The notes beneath the pieces were generated by a model. It had not been told where the DNA came from and searched no databases. It was given only the letters and a program-made list of their open reading frames with translations. This document shows, in pieces, positions 6,616 to 15,126 of a stretch of 23,225 nt of DNA (position 1 is the stretch's first letter; the number at the start of each line of letters is the position of its first letter). The position numbers and the translations under genes were made by a program. The DNA is taken from contig CAZKXX010000062.1 of the NCBI GenBank assembly GCA_964556705.1, forward strand, positions 1 to 23,225, read 5' to 3'. This stretch comes from CAZKXX01 sp964556705 (GTDB lineage: Bacteria > Acidobacteriota > Terriglobia > UBA7540).

Positions 6616-7762
6616 CCCGCGCGCGGTGCTGACCGGCGCGCATTTTCTGGACGGAGACCAGGCCTGCTGCGAGGGCGCGCTGGCGGCGGGCGCGAATTTT
6701 GCCGCGGGCTATCCCATCACGCCCTCCACCGAAGTCGTCGAGCGCTTCGCGGCGCGCGCGCCGGCCGTGGGCGCGACGTTTATCCAGATGGAAGACGAGC
6801 TGGCGAGTTCCATCGCCATTCAGGGCGCGGTCTGGGGCGGCGCAAAAGCTTTTACGGTAACTTCCGGCCCCGGCTTTTCTCTGATGATGGAACACATCGG
6901 CTTCGCGGCGATGTCGGAAACCCCCTGCGTCATCGTGGACGTGCAGCGCGGCGGGCCCTCGACCGGCCTGCCCACGCTTCCCGGCCAGGCGGACATGATG
7001 CAGGCGCGCTGGGGCTCGCACGGCGATTACTCCGTCATCGCGCTGGCGCCGAACTCGCCGCAAGAGTGCTTCGACCTGATGATTGACGCCTTCAACCTCT
7101 CCGAGCATTACCGCGTGCCCGTGCTCTTCATGATGGATGAGTGCGTGGGCCACATGACCGAACGAGTTGTAATTCCGCCGCCGGAAAAACTTCAGATTTA
7201 TCCCCGCCGCTACACGCTGCGGGAAGGCGGCGCCTACCAGCCCTTCCGGCCCGGGCCGGACGGAATTCCGGAAATGGCGCGGGCAGGCGACGGGCACCGC
7301 TTCCACGTCACCGGCCTGACGCACGACGAGCGCGGCTTTCCGGCGATGAACTGGCGGGCGCAGGAACGCCTGGTGCGCCGCCTGGTGGAAAAAATCCGCC
7401 GCAACAGCGACCAGATCGTTCGCTATGAAGAACGCGACCTGGAAGGCGCCGAAGTGGTGCTGGTCGCCTACGGCATCACCAGCCGCGTGGCGATGCGCGC
7501 GCTGGAAATGGCGCGCGAAGAGGGTTTGAAAGCCGGGCTCCTGCGGCCCATCGTCGTCTGGCCGTTTCCTGAGAAGCGGATTCGCGAGCTCGCCGAAAAG
7601 GTCAAAGCCTTTGTGGTCGTGGAAATGAATTACGGCCAGATGGTTTACGAGGTGGAGCGCTGCGCGGCGGGAAAGGCTCGAACGATCCTCGTTCCGCACG
7701 GCGGAGGGACCGTGCACGACCCCGCCGCGATTCTCGAAGCGATTCGGGAGGCCGCGCCATGA
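6605..7762 (+). CDS. korA: 2-oxoacid:ferredoxin oxidoreductase (2-oxoglutarate type), alpha subunit
   Basis: The 385-residue protein matches the usual length of KorA. Conserved blocks include YPITPSTE (36-43), the MEDELAS segment near 62-68, and QRGGPSTGLPT (114-124), which is characteristic of the 2-oxoglutarate/2-oxoacid oxidoreductase alpha chain. With the beta subunit it binds thiamine diphosphate and decarboxylates a 2-oxoacid to acyl-CoA while reducing ferredoxin; the reverse reaction fixes CO2. 2-Oxoglutarate is the likely substrate from the D-A-B-C arrangement and alpha-chain motifs, but other 2-oxoacids cannot be excluded by eye. Start and stop overlap both neighbours, pointing to translational coupling. 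Confidence 0.9.
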   Translation: MKADPRAVLTGAHFLDGDQACCEGALAAGANFAAGYPITPSTEVVERFAARAPAVGATFIQMEDELASSIAIQGAVWGGAKAFTVTSGPGFSLMMEHIGFAAMSETPCVIVDVQRGGPSTGLPTLPGQADMMQARWGSHGDYSVIALAPNSPQECFDLMIDAFNLSEHYRVPVLFMMDECVGHMTERVVIPPPEKLQIYPRRYTLREGGAYQPFRPGPDGIPEMARAGDGHRFHVTGLTHDERGFPAMNWRAQERLVRRLVEKIRRNSDQIVRYEERDLEGAEVVLVAYGITSRVAMRALEMAREEGLKAGLLRPIVVWPFPEKRIRELAEKVKAFVVVEMNYGQMVYEVERCAAGKARTILVPHGGGTVHDPAAILEAIREAAP

Positions 7763-8619
7763 GCGTCACCACGCTGCCGCCGCCCGTCAATCCCGTCGAA
7801 CCGTTTCTGCGCACCGACCGTATGCCGCATATCTGGTGCCCGGGATGCGGCATCGGAACGACGGTGAATTGCTTCGCGCGGGCGCTGGTGGATTCCAAGC
7901 TCGACCTCGACAAGGTGGTGGTGGTCTCCGGCATCGGCTGCACGGGGCGCGTGGCCGGCTACGTCAAGCTCGACTCGTTTCACACCACGCACGGGCGCGC
8001 CATTCCCTTCGCCACCGGCCTCAAGCTCGCCAATCCCGAACTCACCGTGATGGTTTACAGCGGCGACGGAGATCTGATCGCCATCGGCGGAAACCACTTC
8101 ATTCATGCGGCGCGGAGAAACGTCAACCTGAAGGTTATCTGCGTCAACAATTTCATTTACGGTATGACCGGTGGCCAGGTGGCGCCGACGACTCCGGTCG
8201 GGGCGGTGGCGACCACTTCGCCCTACGGCTGCGTCGAGCGGCCGTTCAACCTGCCCTATCTGGCCGAATCTTCCGGCGCCGTGTACGTGGCGCGCTGGAC
8301 GGCTTATCACGTCCGCCACATCGCGCGCTCGATGGTGGAAGCGCTGCACAAGCCCGGGTTCTCGTTCATCGAGATCATCGCGCCCTGCCCCACGCTCTAC
8401 CAGCGCCGCAACAGGCTGGGCGACGGGCTGGAGGCGATGCGCTACTACAAGCAGAAAAGCGTCATCAGGAACGGGGCGAACACGCGCGAAGTGGAAATCC
8501 ACTTCGGCGGCGAAATCGTCTGCGGGAAGTTCGTGGATATCAACCGGCCGACGCTCGAGCAGACGATGCAGCAGCAACAGGCGCGGGCATCCGCGCCGCG
8601 GCCGGCGAGGGAATCATGA
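7759..8619 (+). CDS. korB: 2-oxoacid:ferredoxin oxidoreductase, beta (TPP-binding) subunit
   Basis: The 286-residue protein carries the thiamine diphosphate/Mg motif GDGD (102-105) followed by NN at 130-131. It also has CPGC (27-30), GIGCTG (C61) and a late APCPT (C210). Those four cysteines match the ligands of the proximal [4Fe-4S] cluster in this family. The subunit therefore holds the catalytic cofactor and passes electrons to the delta subunit. The start ATG overlaps the korA stop by four bases (ATGA) and the end overlaps korC the same way, so the genes are translationally coupled. Confidence 0.92.
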   Translation: MSVTTLPPPVNPVEPFLRTDRMPHIWCPGCGIGTTVNCFARALVDSKLDLDKVVVVSGIGCTGRVAGYVKLDSFHTTHGRAIPFATGLKLANPELTVMVYSGDGDLIAIGGNHFIHAARRNVNLKVICVNNFIYGMTGGQVAPTTPVGAVATTSPYGCVERPFNLPYLAESSGAVYVARWTAYHVRHIARSMVEALHKPGFSFIEIIAPCPTLYQRRNRLGDGLEAMRYYKQKSVIRNGANTREVEIHFGGEIVCGKFVDINRPTLEQTMQQQQARASAPRPARES

Positions 8620-9182
8620 GCACCACCGAAATTCGCATCGCCGGTTTCGGCGGCCAGGGCGTCATCCTGGCGGGGATGGTGCTGGGGCGCGCCGCGGCCA
8701 TCCACGACGGCAAGTTTGTGACGCTCACGCAGAGCTTCGGGCCCGAAGCGCGCGGCAGCGCCTGCAGCGTTCAGCTCATCTTTTCCGCCCAGCCCATCCT
8801 TTATCCTTACCTCACGCGCGAAGACATCCTCGTCGTCCTGTCGCAGGAAGCCTACAGCCGCTTCGCGCCGGAACTGAAGCCGGGCGGCCTGCTCCTCTAC
8901 GAGCAGGACCTGCTCACACTCGGCACGCTTCCGCCGGGCGTCCGGGCGCGCGGCGTTCCGGCCACGCGTCTCGCCGAAGAACTGGGACGGCGGCTGGTGC
9001 TCAACATGATTATGGTCGGGTTCATCACCGCCCTCACCGGACTCGCCACACCCGACGCGGTGCGGAAATCCGTCGCCGAGTCGGTCCCGCCGGGAACCGA
9101 GAAGCTCAACCTCGCTGCGTTCGAGCGCGGCCTGCGTTACGGGCAGGAAGAGGCTCTCCGTTCGCTCGGCAAAGCCGGCTGA
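8616..9182 (+). CDS. korC: 2-oxoacid:ferredoxin oxidoreductase, gamma subunit
   Basis: This 188-residue protein opens with EIRIAGFGGQGV (residues 5-16), the hallmark of the gamma chain (POR catalytic domain), followed by QSFGPEARGS. It is the last gene of the korDABC operon. I placed the start at the ATG overlapping the korB stop by four bases. The same frame stays open far upstream through korB, but that part is an off-frame shadow. Length and motifs are normal for the family. Confidence 0.92.
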   Translation: MSTTEIRIAGFGGQGVILAGMVLGRAAAIHDGKFVTLTQSFGPEARGSACSVQLIFSAQPILYPYLTREDILVVLSQEAYSRFAPELKPGGLLLYEQDLLTLGTLPPGVRARGVPATRLAEELGRRLVLNMIMVGFITALTGLATPDAVRKSVAESVPPGTEKLNLAAFERGLRYGQEEALRSLGKAG

Positions 9183-9206
9183 GCGGGCTGACAACACGAC
9201 TGCTCT

Positions 9207-9318
9207 CACCGCAGAGACGCCGAGTTCGCAGAGAAAGAAAAGGGCTGGGGCAGAAGGCTGACAGCCTCATCGGTTTCGGTCTCTGTGATTGCTCTGCGCT
9301 CTCTGCGTCTCTGTGGTG
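9207..9318. repeat. Palindromic interspersed repeat
   Basis: Two 27-base ends, 9207-9233 (beginning CACCGCAGAGACGCCGAG) and 9292-9318 (ending CTGCGTCTCTGTGGTG), are inverted copies that match at 23 of 27 positions. The 58-base centre is not repeated. Elements with 'accgcagagacgcagag' ends are widespread non-coding repeats in many bacterial genomes. The fold could form a long hairpin 24 bases after the korC stop and may act as a transcript end or 3' stabiliser, although there is no T-tract. Confidence 0.7.
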
Positions 9319-9561
9319 GGATTTGTGCACGAAGTTCGTCAGCGAGCCGTTAATGCCCGCCAGCTCCTCCCCCGCATTTTGAGTTGCAGCCGCCAGTCGG
9401 CGCGCCTATAAATAGCCTTGCGGCGGGCAGAGCCGCGCGATTCCCTCGGCGGCACTTCGTTCGGCGGGTCGGAAGCGGTAGTCATCATGCGCCGCCCCAC
9501 GAGACCGTGAGGCCCGCCTTTGTGGGGCGCCGCGCCTGCGCGCCGCGCTCGGCCGTGAAAC
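9319..9561. other. GC-rich intergenic region before tRNA-Arg
   Basis: No gene was recognised. An imperfect inverted repeat, GCGCCGCCCCAC (9490-9501) against GTGGGGCGCCGCG near 9521-9533, could form a strong hairpin. No protein or RNA family was identified. Confidence 0.35.
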
Positions 9562-9590
9562 TTGACCGCCCTCGGCACGCGCGGTAAACT
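9562..9590 (+). promoter_or_regulatory. Sigma-70-type promoter of tRNA-Arg
   Basis: TTGACC at 9562-9567 and TAAACT at 9585-9590 are separated by 17 bases, the ideal housekeeping spacing. The -10 box ends 12 bases before the first base of the mature tRNA, which leaves a very short 5' leader, as is common for tRNA genes. Confidence 0.7.
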
Positions 9591-9602
9591 GAGTTTTTGC
9601 GT

Positions 9603-9679
9603 GCGCCTGTAGCTCAGATGGATAGAGCGGTTGCCTCCGGAGCAACAGGTCGCAGGTTCGAATCCTGCCAGGCGTACCA
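9603..9679 (+). tRNA. tRNA-Arg (anticodon CCG)
   Basis: The 77-base sequence folds as a full cloverleaf. The acceptor arm is GCGCCTG with CAGGCGT (one G-U pair), the D-arm is GCTC/GAGC, the anticodon stem is GTTGC/GCAAC with loop CTCCGGA, and the T-arm is GCAGG/CCTGC with loop TTCGAAT. The anticodon CCG reads CGG, giving arginine. The terminal CCA is encoded. CGG is a frequent Arg codon in this GC-rich window. Confidence 0.96.
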
Positions 9680-9775
9680 TTCCTCACGGGATTTCCCACC
9701 AGCCAGCTCCTGAATCGCGTCGCTGGCGTTTTGAACGCCGGTCGCATACCATCACGCCTCTCAGGGTTCCCTGCT

Positions 9776-9780
9776 GAGGT
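9776..9780 (+). promoter_or_regulatory. Ribosome-binding site supporting a TTG start for the lactate permease
   Basis: GAGGT lies nine bases before TTG at 9790. A TGA stop in the same frame at 9775-9777 rules out any earlier start. The motif can pair with CCTCTCAG at 9757-9764 in a small bulged hairpin, which could lower translation; that pairing is a suggestion only. Confidence 0.55.
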
Positions 9781-9789
9781 CGGCGTCGC

Positions 9790-11466
9790 TTGGAAATCTC
9801 GAACCCCTTCGCGTTAAGTTTCCTCGCCTTCGCTCCCATCCTCGCGGTCGGCGTGCTGCTCGTCGGCTTCCGCCTGCCGGCTTCGCGCGCCATGCCCATC
9901 GCCTACGGCGTGACGCTCGCGATTGCCGCCGCAGTCTGGAAAGTCACCGCGCTCGGCCTTGTCGCCGCGAGCATTCAGGGCCTGCTGCTCGCCGCAGTGC
10001 TCCTCTACATCATTTTCGGCGCCTTGCTGCTGCTTTCAACGCTCAGCGCGGGCGGCGCGCTCGCCACCATTCGCGACGCCTTCACGCGCATCAGTCCCGA
10101 CCGGCGCGTTCAGGCCATCATCGTCGGATGGCTTTTCGGGAGCTTCATCGAAGGCGCTTCGGGCTTCGGGACGCCCGCCGCGGTCGCCGCGCCTCTGATG
10201 CTGGCTCTGGGCTTTCCGGCCATGGCCGCGGTGATGGTGGGACTGGTCATCCAAAGCACGCCCGTCTCGTTCGGCGCGGTGGGCACGCCGATTCTGGTCG
10301 GCGTCGCCGGCGGACTCGATTCGGAAATGGTGCGCGAGTATCTCGCCGCGCACGGCTGGGAATTCCGGGCGTATCTCGAGCACGTCGCCGTGCGCGTGGC
10401 GGCGATTCACGCCACGGTGGGCACGCTCGTGCCGCTTTTTCTGTGCGCCATGCTGACGCGCTTCTACGGCGCGCGGCGCAGCGCCCGCGAAGGACTTCGC
10501 GCCTGGCCGTTCGCGTTGTTCGCCGCCGTCAGCTTCACCGTGCCCTACTTTCTTTGCGCGTTCTTTCTCGGCCCGGAGTTTCCTTCGCTCATCGGCAGCG
10601 CCATTGGGATGGCGATTGTCGTCGTGGCGGCGCAGCGAGGCTGGTTCGTGCCCCGCGACGTCTGGGACTTTGCCCCGCGCGCGAACTGGGAGCGCGGATG
10701 GATGGGAAGCATCCAGCCGAACACGGAGACGGCGCGCGCGCATCTTTCGACCGCGCGGGCCTGGGCGCCTTACGGCGTGGTGGCCGCGCTGCTGCTCGTC
10801 ACGCGACTGCCCTGGCTCCGGATCGGAAAGCATCTGGCGGACGTCAACATCGGCCCGACGGATATCCTCGGCAGCGGCATCGGGCAGCCGATTCAGCCGT
10901 TTTACTCGCCGGGATTCCTGTTCCTGCTCACGTGTCTGGTGACCTACGGACTGCACGGCATGACGCGGAAAGAAATCCGGGCTTCATGGAGCGAGGCGGC
11001 GCGGCAGCTTCGCGGCGCCGCGGTGGCGCTGGTGTTCGCGCTGCCCATGGTGCGCGTGTTCATCGAATCGGGCAGCCCTTTCAACTCCTCGGGGCTCGAG
11101 AGCATGCCGCTCACGCTCGCGCAGACCGCCGCCGACCTGGCGGGCGACGGCTGGCCGTTTCTCGCGCCCTGGATTGGCGCCTTCGGCGCCTTCGTCGCCG
11201 GCAGCAACACGGTCTCGAACCTGATGTTCGCGCTCTTCCAGTTCGCCACCGCGCTCAAGATTGCCGTGGACCCGGCGCTCGTCGTCGCCGTGCAGGCCGT
11301 CGGCGGCGCCGCGGGAAACATGATTACCGTTCACAACGTCGTGGCGGCGTCGGCGACCGTGGGATTGTTCGGCCAGGAAGGGTCCCTGATCCGCAAAACG
11401 ATGATCCCGATGACTTATTACTGCCTGGCCGCCGGCGCGCTCGCCTTCCTCTGGGCGATGCGGTGA
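9790..11466 (+). CDS. lctP: L-lactate permease family transporter (LctP/LldP)
   Basis: The 558-residue inner-membrane protein has the length and the 12-14 hydrophobic segments usual for the lactate permease family. Family-typical stretches include GSFIEGASGFGTPAAVAAPL, STPVSFGAVGTPILVGVAGG and, near the C-terminus, AFGAFVAGSNTVSNLMFALF and AAGNMITVHNVVAASATVGL. Members import L- or D-lactate, and sometimes glycolate, by proton symport. The start is TTG, supported by the upstream GAGGT and by an in-frame stop just before it. It follows tRNA-Arg by 110 bases on the same strand and has no lactate dehydrogenase gene beside it here. Family assignment is firm; the exact substrate is not settled by sequence. 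Confidence 0.9.
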   Translation: MEISNPFALSFLAFAPILAVGVLLVGFRLPASRAMPIAYGVTLAIAAAVWKVTALGLVAASIQGLLLAAVLLYIIFGALLLLSTLSAGGALATIRDAFTRISPDRRVQAIIVGWLFGSFIEGASGFGTPAAVAAPLMLALGFPAMAAVMVGLVIQSTPVSFGAVGTPILVGVAGGLDSEMVREYLAAHGWEFRAYLEHVAVRVAAIHATVGTLVPLFLCAMLTRFYGARRSAREGLRAWPFALFAAVSFTVPYFLCAFFLGPEFPSLIGSAIGMAIVVVAAQRGWFVPRDVWDFAPRANWERGWMGSIQPNTETARAHLSTARAWAPYGVVAALLLVTRLPWLRIGKHLADVNIGPTDILGSGIGQPIQPFYSPGFLFLLTCLVTYGLHGMTRKEIRASWSEAARQLRGAAVALVFALPMVRVFIESGSPFNSSGLESMPLTLAQTAADLAGDGWPFLAPWIGAFGAFVAGSNTVSNLMFALFQFATALKIAVDPALVVAVQAVGGAAGNMITVHNVVAASATVGLFGQEGSLIRKTMIPMTYYCLAAGALAFLWAMR

Positions 11467-11564
11467 AGCTGCCGAACATTTCTTGAACGGCGCACAGGCG
11501 TCGAATGAACTCGCTGCCGAATCTCGAAATCAGAACGTTTTCGAACCAATCGCGAAGAATTCCG

Positions 11565-11714
11565 ATGAACCTTCGCCTCAGCGCCATCCTCTTCGCCTTG
11601 ACTTGCGTTACTTCCACTGCCCTCGCCGGCCAGGCGGTCGAGCGAGCGATCCCCGACGCGGCGCGGCCCGTACCGCTCCCGGCGGTGCGCCTGACGGGCG
11701 GGCCGCTCAAGCGG
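11565..11714 (+). pseudogene. N-terminal stub of a GH127-type (DUF1680) beta-L-arabinofuranosidase-like protein
   Basis: From ATG 11565 there is a signal peptide (MNLRLSAILFALTCVTSTAL, cleavage probably after ALA). It is followed by a segment ending VPLPAVRLTGGPLKRA, which resembles the start of the DUF1680/GH127 catalytic region, where this is normally followed by the QDxNxxYLLSLDPDRLL block. That block is absent: from about 11715 the sequence is unrelated, and the frame stops at 11828. Full-length members have about 600-800 residues, so this is a remnant. The match is short and made from memory, so confidence is moderate. Confidence 0.5.
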
Positions 11715-11829
11715 GCAGCGGCAAGCCTCGGAGTCTCGATCTCTGAGACGAACAGTCTGAGCTTCAACGGACTTTGTGTCCGAAGTGCGGCCGATGTCTC
11801 TCGACCGAACGCAGCACTCATGCTCTAAT

Positions 11830-12110
11830 GGCGAGTGTGAGTCGCGCCTTTTCTGAAGCCTTCCGGTCGCCCCCACCCTTCCCAATCATCCCAAATGGAA
11901 CAAGAACTTGCCGGCTGCGAAGGCATTGCAAACTGCTCTACCGCGCCGGCCTGAATAGCCGCGAACCGGACAGGGTCGGCATACGAATTGCTGACCGACA
12001 CCCTGGAGCGCTTGTTCGGGGCGCAGAACCGCACGGGTCTCGAATTGCCGCCAGCGCGCTTCTGCGCCGGGAAAGACTTCGCGGGCGACCTTTGTGTGCG
12101 CAGTCCCGCC
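11830..12110. other. Intergenic region with a possible coding remnant
   Basis: No intact gene was recognised between the GH127 stub and the first TPR gene. A 54-codon open stretch at 11955-12116 has a protein-like composition (for example AYELLTDTLERLFGAQNRTG and LELPPARFCAGKDFAGDL) but no ATG start and no family I know. It could be another gene scrap. The promoter of the TPR operon should lie here but was not identified. Confidence 0.3.
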
Positions 12111-12115
12111 GGAGG
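12111..12115 (+). promoter_or_regulatory. Ribosome-binding site that selects the TTG start of the first TPR gene
   Basis: A consensus GGAGG lies eight bases before TTG at 12124. The alternative in-frame GTG at 12094 lies upstream of this site and lacks one of its own. The TTG start also puts the basic residues WSRR directly before a signal-peptide core, which fits an exported protein. Confidence 0.6.
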
Positions 12116-12123
12116 TTGATCTC

Positions 12124-13206
12124 TTGGTCTGGAGTCGCAGGGTCCTCTTGACGGTGATGCTTCTTGCCGGACCAGCGCTCGGGACGATTTCCGCCTGGCC
12201 CGAGCAGAGGGAGACGGGCACGCACGCGACATTGACTCCCGGGCCGGAGGACGATCCCAAGCAGATTCGACTCTTCGAGTCCTATATCCGGCGGGAGCGC
12301 TTCGAGGAAGTGGAACCCTTGCTGCGCGAGTACGTCCGCGAACGGCCGGAATCCTGGCTGGGGCTCTACCAATTGGGTTACGTTCTCTTCCGGCTGCGCC
12401 GCATTGGCCCTTCCATCGAGGAACTGGCGCGATCGCTCAGACTGAATGTCGAGAATGCCGAGGCGCACAAAATCCTTGGACTCAACCTCACGATTCTGGG
12501 GAAATACGACGAGGCGCAGGTGGAGCTTGAACAGGCCGTCCGTCTGATGCCCGACTCGGCGGAGATGCGCTACTACCTCGGGCGGATTTATTACACCAAG
12601 AACGTTCTCCCGCTGGCGAAGCGGGAATTCGAGGAGGCTTTGCGGCTCGACCCGGATTTCATGAAGGCCCACGACAACCTCGGGCTGACGCTCGAGGCGC
12701 TGGGCGATGAGGACTCGGCGCTGGAACACTTCCGCAAGGCCGCCGAACTCAACGCGAGCCAGAAGCTGAAATCGCCCTGGCCGCACATCAACACCTGCGC
12801 CTTGTATAACCGCAGGCGCGAGCCTCAGGCGGCCCTCCCCGAATGTCTCAAGGCGGTGGAGCAGGACCCGAAATCCGACGCGGCGCACTTTGAAACGGCG
12901 CGGGCCTATATGGCTCTCAAAGACTGGGCCCAGGCCGCGCACGCTCTGGAACGGGCGATCGAAGCGCAGCCCCGCGCGTCGCGGTATCACCTGGTCCTGA
13001 GCACGGTTTATCGCCGCCTGGGACGAGTTCAGGATGGCGAGCGGGCACTGGAGAATTTCCGGAAGCTCTCCGCGCAGGAAGTCGAGACCTTCCGAAAGAT
13101 GACAGGGCTGCATCCGGGGTCGCAGGTGGAGCGCGGACCTGAAGAAACGGTCCCGGGTCTCGCCCCTTCGCCTGCGGACGAACACCGACGGTTACCCGGG
13201 GATTGA
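12124..13206 (+). CDS. Exported TPR-repeat protein
   Basis: The 360-residue product begins with a signal peptide (WSRRVLLTVMLLAGPALG) and then has about seven tetratricopeptide repeats. Examples are AEAHKILGLNLTILGKYDEA, AEMRYYLGRIYYTK and MKAHDNLGLTLEALGDEDSA. TPRs form helical solenoids that bind other proteins. The gene ends 24 bases before the ASPIC/UnbV gene, so the two are probably one operon. TPR genes beside FG-GAP/UnbV genes are common in Acidobacteriota and Planctomycetes, but their joint function is not established. No catalytic domain was seen. The C-terminal 40 residues are low in repeat character. Confidence 0.82.
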   Translation: MVWSRRVLLTVMLLAGPALGTISAWPEQRETGTHATLTPGPEDDPKQIRLFESYIRRERFEEVEPLLREYVRERPESWLGLYQLGYVLFRLRRIGPSIEELARSLRLNVENAEAHKILGLNLTILGKYDEAQVELEQAVRLMPDSAEMRYYLGRIYYTKNVLPLAKREFEEALRLDPDFMKAHDNLGLTLEALGDEDSALEHFRKAAELNASQKLKSPWPHINTCALYNRRREPQAALPECLKAVEQDPKSDAAHFETARAYMALKDWAQAAHALERAIEAQPRASRYHLVLSTVYRRLGRVQDGERALENFRKLSAQEVETFRKMTGLHPGSQVERGPEETVPGLAPSPADEHRRLPGD

Positions 13207-13230
13207 CAGGCGGGTACAGGACCGAGGCGG

Positions 13231-15126
13231 ATGCGACTCAGCCGAACCCATCACTCAGCGCTTTCCCGCCAGCGACGCACACGGGCCGGCGCGGTCCGCG
13301 CCCACGCCGGGTTGATCGTGCTCCTCGCGCTGAGCGTCTTCGTCTGGCTGGTGAGGATGCCCGGGCTGGCGAGAGAAGGTTCGCGCGGGACTTCTCCTCC
13401 CCAGCGCGCGCGCGAGGCCCCGCAGGGCGCCGCGGGCGTCTCCTTCGTTGACGTCGCGGCAACCGCCGGTCTGGGCGGCGTCCACATCGTGGGTGGCGGC
13501 GCGGAGACCAAGCGTTACCTGCTCGAAACGATGGGCGGGGGTGTCGCTTTCTTCGACTACGATAACGACGGCTGGCCGGACATCTTCTTCGTCAACGGCA
13601 CAACCGTGGAAGGCTTTCCCAAAGGCCGGGAGCCTGCGAACCTGCTCTTCCGCAACAACGGTGACGGCACGTTCAACGACGTGACGGCCCAATCGGGCCT
13701 CGCCCGCTCGGGCTGGGGACAGGGCGTTTGCGCCGCCGACTTCAACAACGACGGGCACGACGACCTTTTTGTGACCTACTGGTCGGACAACGTCCTTTAT
13801 CGGAACAACGGCGACGGGACATTTGACGACGTTTCGGGACCCGCAGGCGTGACCGGGATTCCGGGGCGCTGGTCCACAGGGTGCGCGTTCCTCGATTTCG
13901 ACCGCGACGGGCACCTCGACGTTTTCATCACCAGTTACGTGACGTTCGATTTCGACGCCGCCCCGCTTCCGGGCAGCAACTATTTTTGTACCTTCAAGGG
14001 AATCCCTGTGGCGTGCGGCCCGGAAGGGCTGGCGGGAGGAACCAACATCCTCTACCGCAACCGCGGCGACGGGACTTTTGAGGACGTTTCGGAAAAGTCC
14101 GGCGTGGCCGTTCCCCGGGGGCCCGGCAAACTGACGGTCACCGTGGCGGGGCGAAGCTGGACGCCGATGGGAACCTACGGCTTCGGGGCCGTCACGGGCG
14201 ACTTCGACGGCGACGGATGGCCGGACATCTTTGTGGCGTCGGACACCGTCCCCAACCTGCTTTACCGCAATAACCGCAACGGGACTTTTTCGGAGATTGC
14301 GGTTCCGGCCGGCTGCGGGCTGAGCGGCGATGGGCGGGCGCAGGGCAGCATGGGCGCGGCGGTCGCCGATTACGACGGCGACGGATGGCTGGACATCGTC
14401 CACGCCAATTTCGCGGGAGACGGTACGACGCTTTACCGCAACAACGGCGACGGAACGTTCTACGACGCGAGCCACCAGTCCGGCATCGCTGCGCACTCGA
14501 AGTATGTCGGCATGGGCGTCGGTTTTCTCGATTTCGACAACGACGGCTGGAAGGACATCTTCGTCGCCAACGGACATGTCTATCCGGAAGCGAACCGAAT
14601 TCCCGGCGACCCGGGATTCCGCCAGCCGAACCTGCTGTTTCGAAATCTCAGCAACGGGCGGTTTGAGGAGGTGTCGGAGGCCGCCGGACCGGGCGTCACG
14701 CTGCCGGGAGGTAGTCACGGGTCGGCGACCAGCGACTACGACAACGACGGCGATGTGGACATCCTCATCAGCAACAACAATGAGGCTCCACAACTCCTCC
14801 GCAACGACGGCGGCAATCGCGGGAACTCCGTCCAAATTCGTCTGGTGGGAACACGCTCGAACCGCAGCGCGATCGGCGCGCGGGTCCGCGTGATTGCCGG
14901 CGACCGCGCAAGGACTCAGGAGGTCTCGAGCGGCCAAAGCTTTCTTTCGCACAGCGACGTGCGCCTGCACTTCGGGCTGGGGCCATCCGGCACGGTTGAT
15001 GCCGTCGAGATCCGCTGGCCCTCGGGTTTATCAGAACGGTTCACGAACCTCGCCGCGAATCAGATCGTCGTCATTCAGGAGGCCGAGGGCATCCTCACAA
15101 GCCGGCCGCTGGTCAGCCAACGGTAA
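13231..15126 (+). CDS. FG-GAP/VCBS repeat protein with ASPIC/UnbV domain (CRTAC1-like)
   Basis: The 631-residue protein has an N-terminal membrane anchor or signal (LIVLLALSVFVWLV, about residues 29-42). It then has seven calcium-binding DxDxDG-type loops: DYDNDGWPD (109), DFNNDGHDD (170), DFDRDGHLD (223), DFDGDGWPD (324), DYDGDGWLD (380), DFDNDGWKD (434) and DYDNDGDVD (503). These are typical of an integrin-alpha-like beta-propeller, with YRNNGDGTF following several loops. The last 110 residues form the ASPIC/UnbV domain (VQIRLVGTRSNRSAIGARVR, then VDAVEIRWPSG). The protein is probably extracytoplasmic. The ATG has GAGG a few bases upstream. Family members are annotated as cell-surface or adhesion-like proteins; the function here is unknown. 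Confidence 0.9.
   Translation: MRLSRTHHSALSRQRRTRAGAVRAHAGLIVLLALSVFVWLVRMPGLAREGSRGTSPPQRAREAPQGAAGVSFVDVAATAGLGGVHIVGGGAETKRYLLETMGGGVAFFDYDNDGWPDIFFVNGTTVEGFPKGREPANLLFRNNGDGTFNDVTAQSGLARSGWGQGVCAADFNNDGHDDLFVTYWSDNVLYRNNGDGTFDDVSGPAGVTGIPGRWSTGCAFLDFDRDGHLDVFITSYVTFDFDAAPLPGSNYFCTFKGIPVACGPEGLAGGTNILYRNRGDGTFEDVSEKSGVAVPRGPGKLTVTVAGRSWTPMGTYGFGAVTGDFDGDGWPDIFVASDTVPNLLYRNNRNGTFSEIAVPAGCGLSGDGRAQGSMGAAVADYDGDGWLDIVHANFAGDGTTLYRNNGDGTFYDASHQSGIAAHSKYVGMGVGFLDFDNDGWKDIFVANGHVYPEANRIPGDPGFRQPNLLFRNLSNGRFEEVSEAAGPGVTLPGGSHGSATSDYDNDGDVDILISNNNEAPQLLRNDGGNRGNSVQIRLVGTRSNRSAIGARVRVIAGDRARTQEVSSGQSFLSHSDVRLHFGLGPSGTVDAVEIRWPSGLSERFTNLAANQIVVIQEAEGILTSRPLVSQR

Noticed and set aside
7836..8615. Long open frame continuing upstream from korC through korB
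   Set aside because: The upstream part is an off-frame reading of korB. The korC protein clearly begins at the ATGA overlap with its GFGGQG motif.
9725..9739. Perfect hairpin GGCGTT-TTG-AACGCC after tRNA-Arg as a terminator
   Set aside because: The stem is only 6 bp and no T-tract follows, so it is not a convincing intrinsic terminator.
13255..14970. 571-residue minus-strand open frame
   Set aside because: It is antisense to the FG-GAP/UnbV gene, whose calcium-loop motifs are unmistakable. Open antisense frames are expected from the repeated GC-rich codons.
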